From CAYOLL01 sp964404765 [NCBI: uncultured Gemmatimonadota bacterium] (lineage in GTDB: Bacteria > 4572-55): a stretch of 12,237 nucleotides of DNA. The stretch spans positions 1-12,237 of the forward strand of contig CAYOLL010000176.1 in the NCBI GenBank assembly GCA_964404765.1, given 5' to 3'. Below, one piece after another: positions 1 through 6,384 of this stretch (position 1 is the first letter of the stretch; every line of letters starts with the position of its first letter). The notes beneath the pieces are model-generated. The model had not been told where the DNA came from and did not search any database. It was given only the letters and a program-made list of their open reading frames with translations. Position numbers and translations under genes: made by a program.

Positions 1-61
1 GTTTAATCCCCTGCTGTGAAGCAGTGGCACGGATAACTTAGGAAACTCGAAATTATGCTGA

Positions 62-188
62 TTAAGGGTTAGAAGTTGCATTTTAAACCCTTAGGGTTTC
101 TGCTGCCAAAAGTGTAAGAACCGGCAAGCTTTTGACTATCCCGGTAAAGAAAACCCTAAGGGTTTATTCTACCAAAAATAACCCTTAA
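62..188. repeat. MITE-like element A with terminal and internal inverted repeats
   Basis: The left end (ttaagggtta, 62-71) and the right end (taacccttaa, 179-188) are exact 10-bp inverted repeats. Inside them a second pair, aaacccttagggttt at 85-99 and its reverse complement at 151-165, gives a perfect 15-bp stem, so the whole segment can fold as one long interrupted hairpin. The left end continues as the 19-mer ttaagggttagaagttgca (62-80), which recurs exactly at 601-619 and, inverted with one mismatch, at 719-737. No coding capacity is visible. Short non-coding DNA with such ends resembles a miniature inverted-repeat element. No convincing target-site duplication is seen, so mobility is inference. 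Confidence 0.55.
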
Positions 189-195
189 CGAAATT

Positions 196-557
196 AACGT
201 CCCCCGGGCTGGCAGACTGACGGCGTCCTTTTAGAGAAGCCTTCGCTAATCGGAAAGTCGGTCTGCCGGCTTAATCTTCCACTGCGGACGAGAGCAAGAT
301 TACCAAAAATAGCACATGATCCGACCAAGATCAAGCTAAAACGTCCCCCGGGCCAGCAGACTGACGGCGTCCTTTTAGAGAAGCCTTCGCTAATCGGAAA
401 GTCGGTCTGCCGGCTTAATCTTCCACTGCGGACGAGAGCAAGATTACCAAAAATAGCACATGATCCGACCAAGATCAAGCTAAAACGTCCCCCGGGCCAG
501 CAGACTGACGGCGTCCTTTTAGAGAAACCTTCGCTAATCGGAAAATCGGTCTGCTGG
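196..557. repeat. 144-bp tandem repeat array, 2.5 copies, each with a long hairpin
   Basis: Units begin with aacgtccccc at 196, 340 and 484, an exact 144-bp period. The third copy stops at 557. Each unit carries 9-nt inverted arms around a loop of about 43 nt: 209-217/261-269, 353-361/405-413 and 497-505/549-557. Each full unit has a second small stem (taatctt 272-278 with aagatta 296-302). Arms of copies 1 and 3 pair fully (copy 1 with one wobble). Copy 2 combines the copy 3 left arm with the copy 1 right arm and has one mismatch. Because 144 is a multiple of three, a minus-strand frame stays open through 194-478, but it is a translated repeat with no ribosome-binding site and is not called a gene. 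Confidence 0.85.
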
Positions 558-568
558 TTTTTTATTTT
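497..568 (+). terminator. Long-loop hairpin plus T-tract, terminator-like
   Basis: The third hairpin of the array has perfect 9-bp arms (ccagcagac 497-505, gtctgctgg 549-557), followed at once by TTTTTTATTTT (558-568). Stem plus T-tract resembles an intrinsic terminator for a plus-strand transcript, possibly a small RNA covering the array. The 43-nt loop is far longer than usual and no promoter was identified, so this is weak. Confidence 0.3.
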
Positions 569-600
569 GGCAAATATTTAAGCTTTTTCTACTATTCTCG

Positions 601-737
601 TTAAGGGTTAGAAGTTGCAATTGTACAAAGTGTCATTCCGGCACGTTTTTAGCCGGAATCTTCTTACAGGTAAGCAAGATGCCGGATAGAAGCATTCCGG
701 CATGACATCGAATTGAAATGCAATTTCTAACCCTTAA
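601..737. repeat. MITE-like element B, inverted ends abutting the dusA stop codon
   Basis: The ends are 19-bp inverted repeats with one mismatch (ttaagggttagaagttgca 601-619; its complement 719-737). The right end touches the dusA stop codon at 738-740. The interior holds two hairpins: attccggc/gccggaat (635-642/652-659) and atgccgg/ccggcat (679-685/697-703). The interior begins with TGTCATTCCG, a motif seen again at about 1832. The left 19-mer is identical to that of element A, so A and B share an end type although their interiors differ. There is no coding capacity. It may also supply the 3' hairpins of the dusA transcript, though neither hairpin has a T-tract. Confidence 0.55.
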
Positions 738-1739
738 TCAGTATACCAATGCCGCCGCCTCGCGCAGTACTGCCGGGCCGGCGCCGGGCTTAAAGATGTG
801 CTCGCTGAGATAGCGCCGCCAAAGTCGCGCGCCAGCCTGCTCTTGAAACAGCCCGACCAAATGACGCGCCACGTAATGCAGCTTACCGCCCTGTCGGATA
901 TGCTCCTCAATATAATCCATCAGCTTCTCTAAAATTTCCAGACGGCTTGGAATCGGATGGGCGTCATTAAAAAAGAGTCGATCTACTTCCGCCAAAATAT
1001 ATGGATTTTCGTAGGCTTCACGTCCAATCATCACCCCATCTACCCGCGTTAGCTCCTCACGGGCTGCTTCCAGCGTTTTTATCCCGCCGTTAATGACAAT
1101 TTCCAAATGTGGAAAATCCTGCTTTAGTCGATAAACCTTGTCCGGCTGTAAAGGCGGCACCGTTCTGTTTTCCTTGGGGCTCAGACCTTTAAGCCAGGCC
1201 TTTCGGGCATGGATGATAAATGTCCGGCAACCGCTTTCCGCTACTTTACCCACAAATGCGCTTAGTTCTTCGTAAGAATCACGCTCGTCGATGCCAAGCC
1301 GCGTTTTAACCGTGATCGGAATTTGCACCGCGTGCGCCATGGTTGCGACACATTGCGCTACTAACTCCGGCTCGGCCATCAGACATGCGCCAAAACGGCC
1401 AGATTGTACCCGGTCGCTGGGACAACCCACGTTTAAGTTGACTTCGTCATAGCCGAAGTCGGCGACAATCCGGGCGGCTTCGGCCAACTCTTGCGGGTCG
1501 CACCCGCCCAACTGAACGGCTAACGGATGCTCTGCCGGATTAAAGTCCAGCAGGCGTTGGCGATTGCCGCGCACAACTGCTACCGCAGTAATCATTTCAG
1601 TATACAGCATCACCCGCTGTGAAATGAGGCGCAGGAAATAGCGATCATGCCGGTCAGTCCAATCCATCATGGGCGCTACGGACAAAAGATGCTGAACCGA
1701 GGCCGACGGGGCCGCCAGATTTGAAAAGAAGTTGGACAC
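738..1739 (-). CDS. dusA: tRNA-dihydrouridine(20/20a) synthase DusA
   Basis: FMN-dependent enzyme that uses NADPH to reduce uridine to dihydrouridine in the tRNA D-loop (U20/U20a for the DusA subgroup); cytosolic. The 333-aa length is normal for DusA. Visible signatures are SVAPMMDWTDRH (about 20-31), the NLNVGCPSDRV segment (101-111) with the expected catalytic Cys106, the DusA-type SGRFGACLMAEP (113-124), Lys145 in ITVKTRLG, His177 in IIHARKA, and the FMN phosphate-binding NGG (218-220) and GR (239-240). The start is GTG. The upstream frame closes with a stop within about 20 codons, and a weak GGAA lies 10 nt upstream. The next Met (24-25) would cut into the core, so GTG is preferred. It is a single gene, divergent from the acetyltransferase at 2185. 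The C-terminus ends directly against repeat element B. Confidence 0.95.
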   Translation of the reverse strand: MSNFFSNLAAPSASVQHLLSVAPMMDWTDRHDRYFLRLISQRVMLYTEMITAVAVVRGNRQRLLDFNPAEHPLAVQLGGCDPQELAEAARIVADFGYDEVNLNVGCPSDRVQSGRFGACLMAEPELVAQCVATMAHAVQIPITVKTRLGIDERDSYEELSAFVGKVAESGCRTFIIHARKAWLKGLSPKENRTVPPLQPDKVYRLKQDFPHLEIVINGGIKTLEAAREELTRVDGVMIGREAYENPYILAEVDRLFFNDAHPIPSRLEILEKLMDYIEEHIRQGGKLHYVARHLVGLFQEQAGARLWRRYLSEHIFKPGAGPAVLREAAALVY

Positions 1740-2184
1740 GGTGTTACTTTTCCATTGATTTTAAAGTCAACAATCGCCTTATTTAAGCACGCAGTACTCA
1801 TACTCCTTTTCAAGTGACATTTGAAACACGCTGTCATTCCGAAAAGAATCTTCCCATAACATAGCACACAGCCATATTTTAAGAGGCTCTTACAGGGGAC
1901 AACTTGCCCGATTTGTCGCTTGGAACCGAGTAAGTCAGAAGTTAAAGCAGGTTTTTAATTTTCCAGGCTAAACATTAAGCTCAATTTCCAACAAACTTCG
2001 TTAAACTTCGTGTTTTCGCGCTTTTGTCGCGTATCTTTAATTTTTGGTTCATGAAGCAGGTTTCTGGAAAGGCGTACTAAACCCTAAAGCTTACGCAACT
2101 GTCACAAACATATCAGAAAAGCTTATTTTTTCAAATCAAAATTCGAATACCCTAAAATTTTAAAATGATTCCGAAAGGATTGGC
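1740..2184. other. Divergent intergenic region between dusA and the GNAT gene
   Basis: 445 bp with no supported gene. It must hold the promoters of both flanking genes, but no clear -35/-10 pair was recognised. Visible items: an imperfect palindrome TTGATTTTAAAGTCAA (1755-1770) just upstream of the dusA start; a TGTCATTCCG...AATCTTC segment (about 1832-1854) that looks like a shortened copy of the motif inside element B; and a direct repeat aacttcgt followed by a small cgcg...cgcg stem near 1995-2031. Confidence 0.6.
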
Positions 2185-2847
2185 ATGAATCATCTGATCA
2201 ATATTCGCGAGATGGAGCTGGAGGATTTATCCCCGGTTTTTGCATTGGGCGAGCGCCTATTTACGGCAGAAAAATGGCCCAATTTATATCGCACCTGGGA
2301 TGAATATGAGCTCTTGAATTTATTTGTCACTGACGGCGATTATTGTCTGGTGGCAGAGTTGGATGGCAAATTGATGGGCTTTGTGCTGGGCACCGTAATT
2401 CAAAAGCGGCGTAACGCCTGGCGCTACGGCTACTTGATCTGGATCGGCGTCAGTCCCGATGTCAAGCAAAAAGGGATTGGCACTCGCTTGCTCAATCGTC
2501 TGACCGATCTTTTTATCGAAAAAGGCGTAAGGATGATGATGGTGGATACGGAAGTCAACAATCAGGCGGCTATAAAATTTTTCCGGCGCGAAGGCTTCGG
2601 CCAGGAAGTGCAGCATATTTATTTGACCCGCAACCTAAGTAGTCATCCGGATTATGTGCGGAAAAAAGCGTCGGAGTCGGAAAGCGCAGGAAAGCCGGTG
2701 CCGTTGGCAAAAAGTGCGCCGATTCCCAAAAGCGTGGTGACAGAAAAGAAGCGCCATAAAAAGAAGAAACTTGCTAAAAAGAAAAAAATCGGCAAAAAAA
2801 AGAAGGACGGCAAAAAAAAGAGCGATAAAAAGAAAGATCGGAAGTAA
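2185..2847 (+). CDS. GNAT-family N-acetyltransferase with lysine-rich C-terminal tail
   Basis: Acetyl-CoA-dependent N-acetyltransferase; the substrate cannot be told from sequence. The GNAT fold covers about residues 1-150. Motif A is IGVSPDVKQKGIGTRLL (87-103), with the QKGIGT pyrophosphate-binding loop (95-100), and the NNQAAIKFFRREGF segment (125-138) is the usual motif B region. Residues 160-220 form a low-complexity tail: from Lys188 onward 21 of 33 residues are lysine, in KKKK clusters, which resembles histone H1-like or nucleic-acid-binding bacterial tails. The ATG start is supported by AAGGA 5 nt upstream. The tail is encoded by A-runs, including two A8 tracts (2794-2801 and 2812-2819). 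The tail may direct the enzyme to nucleic acid or ribosomes, or be an acetylation target; this is inference. It is a single gene, convergent with nrfA. Confidence 0.85.
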   Translation: MNHLINIREMELEDLSPVFALGERLFTAEKWPNLYRTWDEYELLNLFVTDGDYCLVAELDGKLMGFVLGTVIQKRRNAWRYGYLIWIGVSPDVKQKGIGTRLLNRLTDLFIEKGVRMMMVDTEVNNQAAIKFFRREGFGQEVQHIYLTRNLSSHPDYVRKKASESESAGKPVPLAKSAPIPKSVVTEKKRHKKKKLAKKKKIGKKKKDGKKKSDKKKDRK

Positions 2848-2852
2848 ATCAA

Positions 2853-2887
2853 AAAACGCGCCGACCCATGACGGATCGGCGCGTTTT
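2853..2887. terminator. Bidirectional intrinsic terminator between GNAT gene and nrfA
   Basis: Perfect 12-bp inverted repeat (aaaacgcgccga 2853-2864; tcggcgcgtttt 2876-2887) around an 11-nt loop. The GC core is flanked by A-rich and T-rich arms, so each strand ends in a T-tract: TTTT(G)TTT on plus and TTTTTT on minus. It sits 5 nt after the GNAT stop and 17 nt after the nrfA stop, serving both convergent units. Confidence 0.93.
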
Positions 2888-2904
2888 GTTTGTGGCAGAT
2901 GGCG

Positions 2905-4353
2905 TTAGTTCTTCGCCTGAGTCATACCGGCTTGCAAACGAATCGCTTCCGCCTGGCCTTGTCGGGCATAGTCAATGGCTTCGCCAAGGATGCGGGCCGC
3001 TTCCTGAGGCGCGTGAAATCCCATTGAATTTTCTGCGGCTACATAATCCAGACGCCATTCGGCTTTGCGGTGCAAGTCCTGCGCCGGCTTGAGTTTATCG
3101 GCGGGAATACCTGCATTTTTAGCTTTTTCCAATTCGGTAATCAAGGCCAAAACAGCTTCTTCACTACGCAGCAATAACTTGCTCGTACGCTCCTGGATGG
3201 TCACGACGCGGGCTCTCATTTCTTCTTCCGGGAAGGAGTGGCAGGGCTGGCAAGCTCTGGCGACATTCAACAACGGGCTGCGAACATGATGGTCGCTGAT
3301 TTTGATAGCGCCCTCGCGCAGGTAAGGCATGTGGCAATCGGCGCAGGCCACGCCGCTGCGAGCATGAATGCCCTGACTCCACAGCTCAAACTCCGGATGC
3401 TGCGCCTTCAGCGTCAAGGCGTCGGTCAACGGGTGCTTCCAGTCTTTCCAGGCCACTTCGTCATAATATGCCTCGATTTGATCCACTTTTAAACCTTTTT
3501 GCCAGGGATAGGTGACCAGTTTGCCATCGCCTTTAAAATAATATTCCACATGGCATTGGCCGCAAACATAGGAACGCATTTCCTGGCGGCTGGCCATCGT
3601 GTTTGGCTCATAGACGACGCCTTTGGCCTTGTCCTCACGCCGCCAGCGTTCAATGCTGGGCAGATGTGGCACAGCGTCATCACTCGCTGCTAAGGCCCGG
3701 ATACCGTTGATAAAGCCGGGCCGGGTCACCCGCAGTTGCAGCGTTTGCGGATCGTGGCAGTCGCCGCACGTTACCGGGTGAGTAACCAATTGACGGGCGT
3801 CTTTATACGGTGTGGCGCAGACGGTTTCAAAACCTTTCATCAGTTGACCTTCGGGATCGCTATCCGGCACGCCGGCTTCCTTGCCTTTTTGGCGGTAGAC
3901 CTGCACAATCGCCGAATGGCAGTGCAGACAAGAACCGGGCTGCTTAAACTGATGCACCCGCTCCGTTGAGTCCTGATCGGACAACATATAAGCGTGGCCG
4001 CGCTCCTCGCGATAGTCAACCGAGAAGGCATAACCCTTAAACAGTGTCCGCCAATTCGGGTCATCATCCAGCTTTTGAAAAGCCTCGCTGCCGCCGAAGC
4101 GCGTGCGCTCGATATCGACGGTGCGCTTGTAGCCGTCATACTGACGCGGAAAGTTTTTGCCCCATTCCGCCGGATCAACCGTGTCCTCGGTAATTTCGGC
4201 CAATTTGAAAACATACTGCTTGGCCTCTTCCTTACGTGTGGTGATATTCATCAGCAGCATAGCCACGCCTGCGGCTACGGCCGCGGTGACGATGATGATC
4301 ATCACATAAATGCCTGCGCCGCCGTATTTTGCATTCTTCCCCATCATAATCAT
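2905..4353 (-). CDS. nrfA: Cytochrome c nitrite reductase NrfA (pentaheme, ammonia-forming), N-terminally anchored
   Basis: Six-electron reduction of nitrite to ammonium on the periplasmic side, with electrons from NrfH. In the 482-aa product five heme c motifs are present: CLHCH (142-146), CGDCH (196-200), CGQCH (264-268), CADCH (337-341) and CQPCH (368-372). Diagnostic NrfA segments are CGQCHVEYYF (calcium-site Glu/Tyr), KAQHPE (316-321, with calcium ligands and active-site His319) and SDHHV (about 354-358). The catalytic heme motif is CXXCH, not the classical CXXCK. The N-terminus has one hydrophobic stretch (about 12-36) with no obvious cleavage site, suggesting a membrane anchor. The ATG at 4353 was chosen over the upstream in-frame TTG at 4392 because GAAAGAGGAG lies just before it. 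It is the last gene of the operon, 66 bp after nrfH, and ends at the terminator. Confidence 0.96.
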   Translation of the reverse strand: MIMMGKNAKYGGAGIYVMIIIVTAAVAAGVAMLLMNITTRKEEAKQYVFKLAEITEDTVDPAEWGKNFPRQYDGYKRTVDIERTRFGGSEAFQKLDDDPNWRTLFKGYAFSVDYREERGHAYMLSDQDSTERVHQFKQPGSCLHCHSAIVQVYRQKGKEAGVPDSDPEGQLMKGFETVCATPYKDARQLVTHPVTCGDCHDPQTLQLRVTRPGFINGIRALAASDDAVPHLPSIERWRREDKAKGVVYEPNTMASRQEMRSYVCGQCHVEYYFKGDGKLVTYPWQKGLKVDQIEAYYDEVAWKDWKHPLTDALTLKAQHPEFELWSQGIHARSGVACADCHMPYLREGAIKISDHHVRSPLLNVARACQPCHSFPEEEMRARVVTIQERTSKLLLRSEEAVLALITELEKAKNAGIPADKLKPAQDLHRKAEWRLDYVAAENSMGFHAPQEAARILGEAIDYARQGQAEAIRLQAGMTQAKN

Positions 4354-4419
4354 GTGAATCGCTCCTCTTTCAATTGGTTTACACTCAGGCAAAATAAATT
4401 TTGCTACTCCGGTTTATAT

Positions 4420-4878
4420 CTATTCCGTCGGGCCATGTCCCACATCGGCATGGCACCGCACACAATCTACTTTATCCCCGACATTATGCGCCCGCGTCGA
4501 AATCTCGCTGACAAATGTCCCGTGGCAACGAATACAATTATCGTGCAAGACTTCTGCGCTTTGCGGTCGCAAACGAATCGGCTCGTGAAAGTCCTGCAAA
4601 GTGAAGCCTTTCGAATGCCAAAACCCGTTCTCCATCTTCACCAAATATTTGGGAATGAATGCGTGCGGCGTATGGCAATCATTGCAGGTGGCTACGGCAT
4701 GATGCGGGCTTTTCTGCCAGCCGTCATATTGCTCGCGCATGATGTGACAGTTGACGCAGGCCTTCGGATCGTTTTGCAGATAAGACGCGCCTTTGGCATA
4801 GTAGAACGTGAAGCCACCCAGACCCAGCGTAATGCCGATTAAGCTGCATATAATCAAAATAAAAGCGTTTGGTTTCAT
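4420..4878 (-). CDS. nrfH: Cytochrome c nitrite reductase small subunit NrfH (tetraheme quinol dehydrogenase)
   Basis: NapC/NirT-family membrane cytochrome that oxidises menaquinol and passes electrons to NrfA. The 152-aa length is typical. A single N-terminal membrane helix (about 5-27) is followed by four heme c motifs: CVNCH (41-45), CNDCH (65-69), CIRCH (115-119) and CVRCH (139-143). The first is CVNCHIM, the CXXCHxM arrangement in which Met47 is the expected heme 1 ligand in NrfH. The ATG start is preceded by GAGG about 10 nt upstream. It begins 21 nt after the porin-like gene and precedes nrfA, the usual nrfH-nrfA order. The periplasmic domain faces NrfA. Confidence 0.95.
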   Translation of the reverse strand: MKPNAFILIICSLIGITLGLGGFTFYYAKGASYLQNDPKACVNCHIMREQYDGWQKSPHHAVATCNDCHTPHAFIPKYLVKMENGFWHSKGFTLQDFHEPIRLRPQSAEVLHDNCIRCHGTFVSEISTRAHNVGDKVDCVRCHADVGHGPTE

Positions 4879-4899
4879 GATCGTTAAGCCTCATCCGCC

Positions 4900-6159
4900 T
4901 TAGAAATTAACCGTTGTTTGGCTATAAACCCAGCTTGAAGCGTCTTCACCCAATTTGTCACCGACTTTTTTCCATTCCTTCATGACCTCACCCGGCGAAA
5001 AAATAGATGCGCCAAGCGTGAAGGAAACATTCTTCAGATAGTTGTAGTCAAAAGTCAGGTCAAATTCCGTGCCCAATTTTTTGGATGTCGATTCATCGCT
5101 AAGCGTCGCATCCTGAGCTAAACTAAAGAGATGCAGGTCACCTGTCAACAACATTTTCTCGTGCGGTTTAAAGCCGCCTTTAATCATCAGATCGACCAGG
5201 CCTAAATTTTTTGTATGGGCCGGGATATTCGTAAAGTAGTCCATGTAGCCGTAAAATTTATGGTTCGTGGCATAGAGGGTGTTAAAGCATTCATAATCCT
5301 CTGTATCGGGATCATCTCCAGAAAGACGATCTATGCCTACGGCAATGCGCGGCTTCTTCGCGCCTTTAAAAGTATAACCCACCATCGCCGTCAACATATT
5401 GGCTTTAATATCCGTCGCGCCAAAAGCCATGCTGCCGCCTTGCAAGGCGACTTCGGCCTCGATGTCCAACGCGTTAAAATTTCCTTTAAAATAGGAACCG
5501 AATGTGCCACGGCTTAATTCATTATCTTCGTCGGCATTTTGCTTGGAAAATTGATCGGCCAGCAAATAAAAATTCAGTGTTTTATTCTTTAAAAATTTGG
5601 TTTTGGCATAGATGCCGGCAAAGTTTTTATCACCGTCTACTTCATCAGCGGCGCGAAAGGATTCATAAAGTTGAGCAGACAGCAGGTCAATCGCAACTTT
5701 GTCAAAAGTCAGCGTGGCCATCCCACCCTCAAAAGCGCGTCCGGCGTTAAGCCAACCCAGAGCCCCAAGCAAGCGTTGGTTATCATAAGCAAATTCCATG
5801 CGCCCGCCTTTGACGGTCAACCATTTCCAGAACAGCTCGTTGACCTGAAAATATGCTTGGTGCAAGTCCACGTTTTTGATAGAATTGGGTGTCCCGGAAT
5901 TGTCGCCGTATGTGCGCGAATCCTGAATTTGTACAAACGCTTCTAATTTATTACCAAACGTCGCTTTTACACCCATGCGCGTCCGCAGCAAGCTAAAAGA
6001 ATATGGGTCGGTGTCACTATTAAAATCTTTATTATCCATTTCATTACGCGCCCGGATTTGTCCGGAAATATCCACTTTGCGCTCCAATTCCTGCGCTCCT
6101 AAGACTGCCCCGTTCAGAAGTAGCGAGCCTGCCAACAAAACCCATTTTAAATTCCTCAT
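4900..6159 (-). CDS. Outer-membrane beta-barrel protein, alginate-export/porin-like
   Basis: Probable outer-membrane channel. The 419-aa product starts with a signal peptide (MRNLKWVLLAG then a hydrophobic core, cleavage near residues 21-22). It continues as alternating amphipathic beta strands with aromatic girdles, for example the LRTRMGVKATF, EAFVQIQDSR, LHQAYFQV and LTVKGGRMEF segments, and ends in a terminal Phe (TTVNF), the classical BAM-recognised beta signal. The RTRMG/QIQDSR/GRMEF pattern resembles the alginate-export (AlgE-like) family; substrate assignment is not possible. The ATG at 6159 has a strong AGGAGG 6-7 nt upstream and is preferred over a TTG at 6207. It is the first gene of the nrf operon, behind a CRP/FNR-type promoter, which suggests a role in nitrite or nitrate passage or in anaerobic outer-membrane permeability. 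Confidence 0.8.
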   Translation of the reverse strand: MRNLKWVLLAGSLLLNGAVLGAQELERKVDISGQIRARNEMDNKDFNSDTDPYSFSLLRTRMGVKATFGNKLEAFVQIQDSRTYGDNSGTPNSIKNVDLHQAYFQVNELFWKWLTVKGGRMEFAYDNQRLLGALGWLNAGRAFEGGMATLTFDKVAIDLLSAQLYESFRAADEVDGDKNFAGIYAKTKFLKNKTLNFYLLADQFSKQNADEDNELSRGTFGSYFKGNFNALDIEAEVALQGGSMAFGATDIKANMLTAMVGYTFKGAKKPRIAVGIDRLSGDDPDTEDYECFNTLYATNHKFYGYMDYFTNIPAHTKNLGLVDLMIKGGFKPHEKMLLTGDLHLFSLAQDATLSDESTSKKLGTEFDLTFDYNYLKNVSFTLGASIFSPGEVMKEWKKVGDKLGEDASSWVYSQTTVNF

Positions 6160-6277
6160 GACCTTCCTCCTTTTTATGACATTGCGATTTGAGAATAACG
6201 ACGCCAAAAGATGCGCCTGTTATCCTTAAAAATGTTAATTAAGAACTCTTATTCCAGATAATTACGAATTACAGACG

Positions 6278-6318
6278 ATTATATCTAAAATAATATTAAA
6301 AACATTGACAAAAGTCAA
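6278..6318 (-). promoter_or_regulatory. CRP/FNR-family operator plus -10 box for the porin-nrfHA operon
   Basis: TTGACAAAAGTCAA (6305-6318) is a perfect TTGAC-N4-GTCAA palindrome, the layout of FNR/DNR-like sites (FNR consensus TTGAT-N4-ATCAA). On the minus strand, 21 nt downstream lies TATAAT (6278-6283), a consensus -10. The palindrome centre would then be near -40.5/-41.5, the class II activator position. No good -35 hexamer sits 17 nt from the -10, as expected for an activator-dependent promoter. The predicted transcript starts near 6271, leaving a leader of about 110 nt before the ATG at 6159. A small palindrome taattacgaatta (6259-6271) lies at the predicted start. Confidence 0.75.
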
Positions 6319-6384
6319 GTAAGGATAATTTTTTTGCCGCTATGAACAAGGTCGGTGTTTGAAAAAATTGTGAAAATTGTTTGA

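Noticed and set aside
32-44. gataacttaggaa shared with 12178-12190 at the other end of the window
   Set aside because: A 13-base match is expected about by chance in 12 kb on two strands, and the flanks do not match.
85-165. aaaccctaagggttt resembling plant-type telomere repeats
   Set aside because: Only two isolated inverted copies exist, not a tandem array; they form the stem of element A in a bacterial context.
194-478. 94-aa minus-strand reading frame with an internal 48-aa repeat
   Set aside because: It is the translated 144-bp tandem hairpin repeat; it stays open because 144 is a multiple of three. No ribosome-binding site or protein family is recognisable.
196-557. Regularly spaced repeats considered as a CRISPR array
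   Set aside because: The spacers are identical to one another, the units are 144 bp long and no cas gene is near.
1676-1801. Small minus-strand frame starting ATGAGTACTGCG after AAGGAG, overlapping the dusA start
   Set aside because: The Shine-Dalgarno is only 1 nt from the ATG and most of the frame lies out of phase inside dusA.
2652-2852. Phe-rich hydrophobic minus-strand frame that looks like a membrane protein
   Set aside because: It is the complement of the lysine AAA/AAG codons in the GNAT tail.
3994-4842. 282-aa plus-strand frame antisense to nrfA and nrfH
   Set aside because: It lies opposite two clear multiheme cytochrome genes, spans their intergenic gap and has no recognisable domain; a shadow of their codon use.
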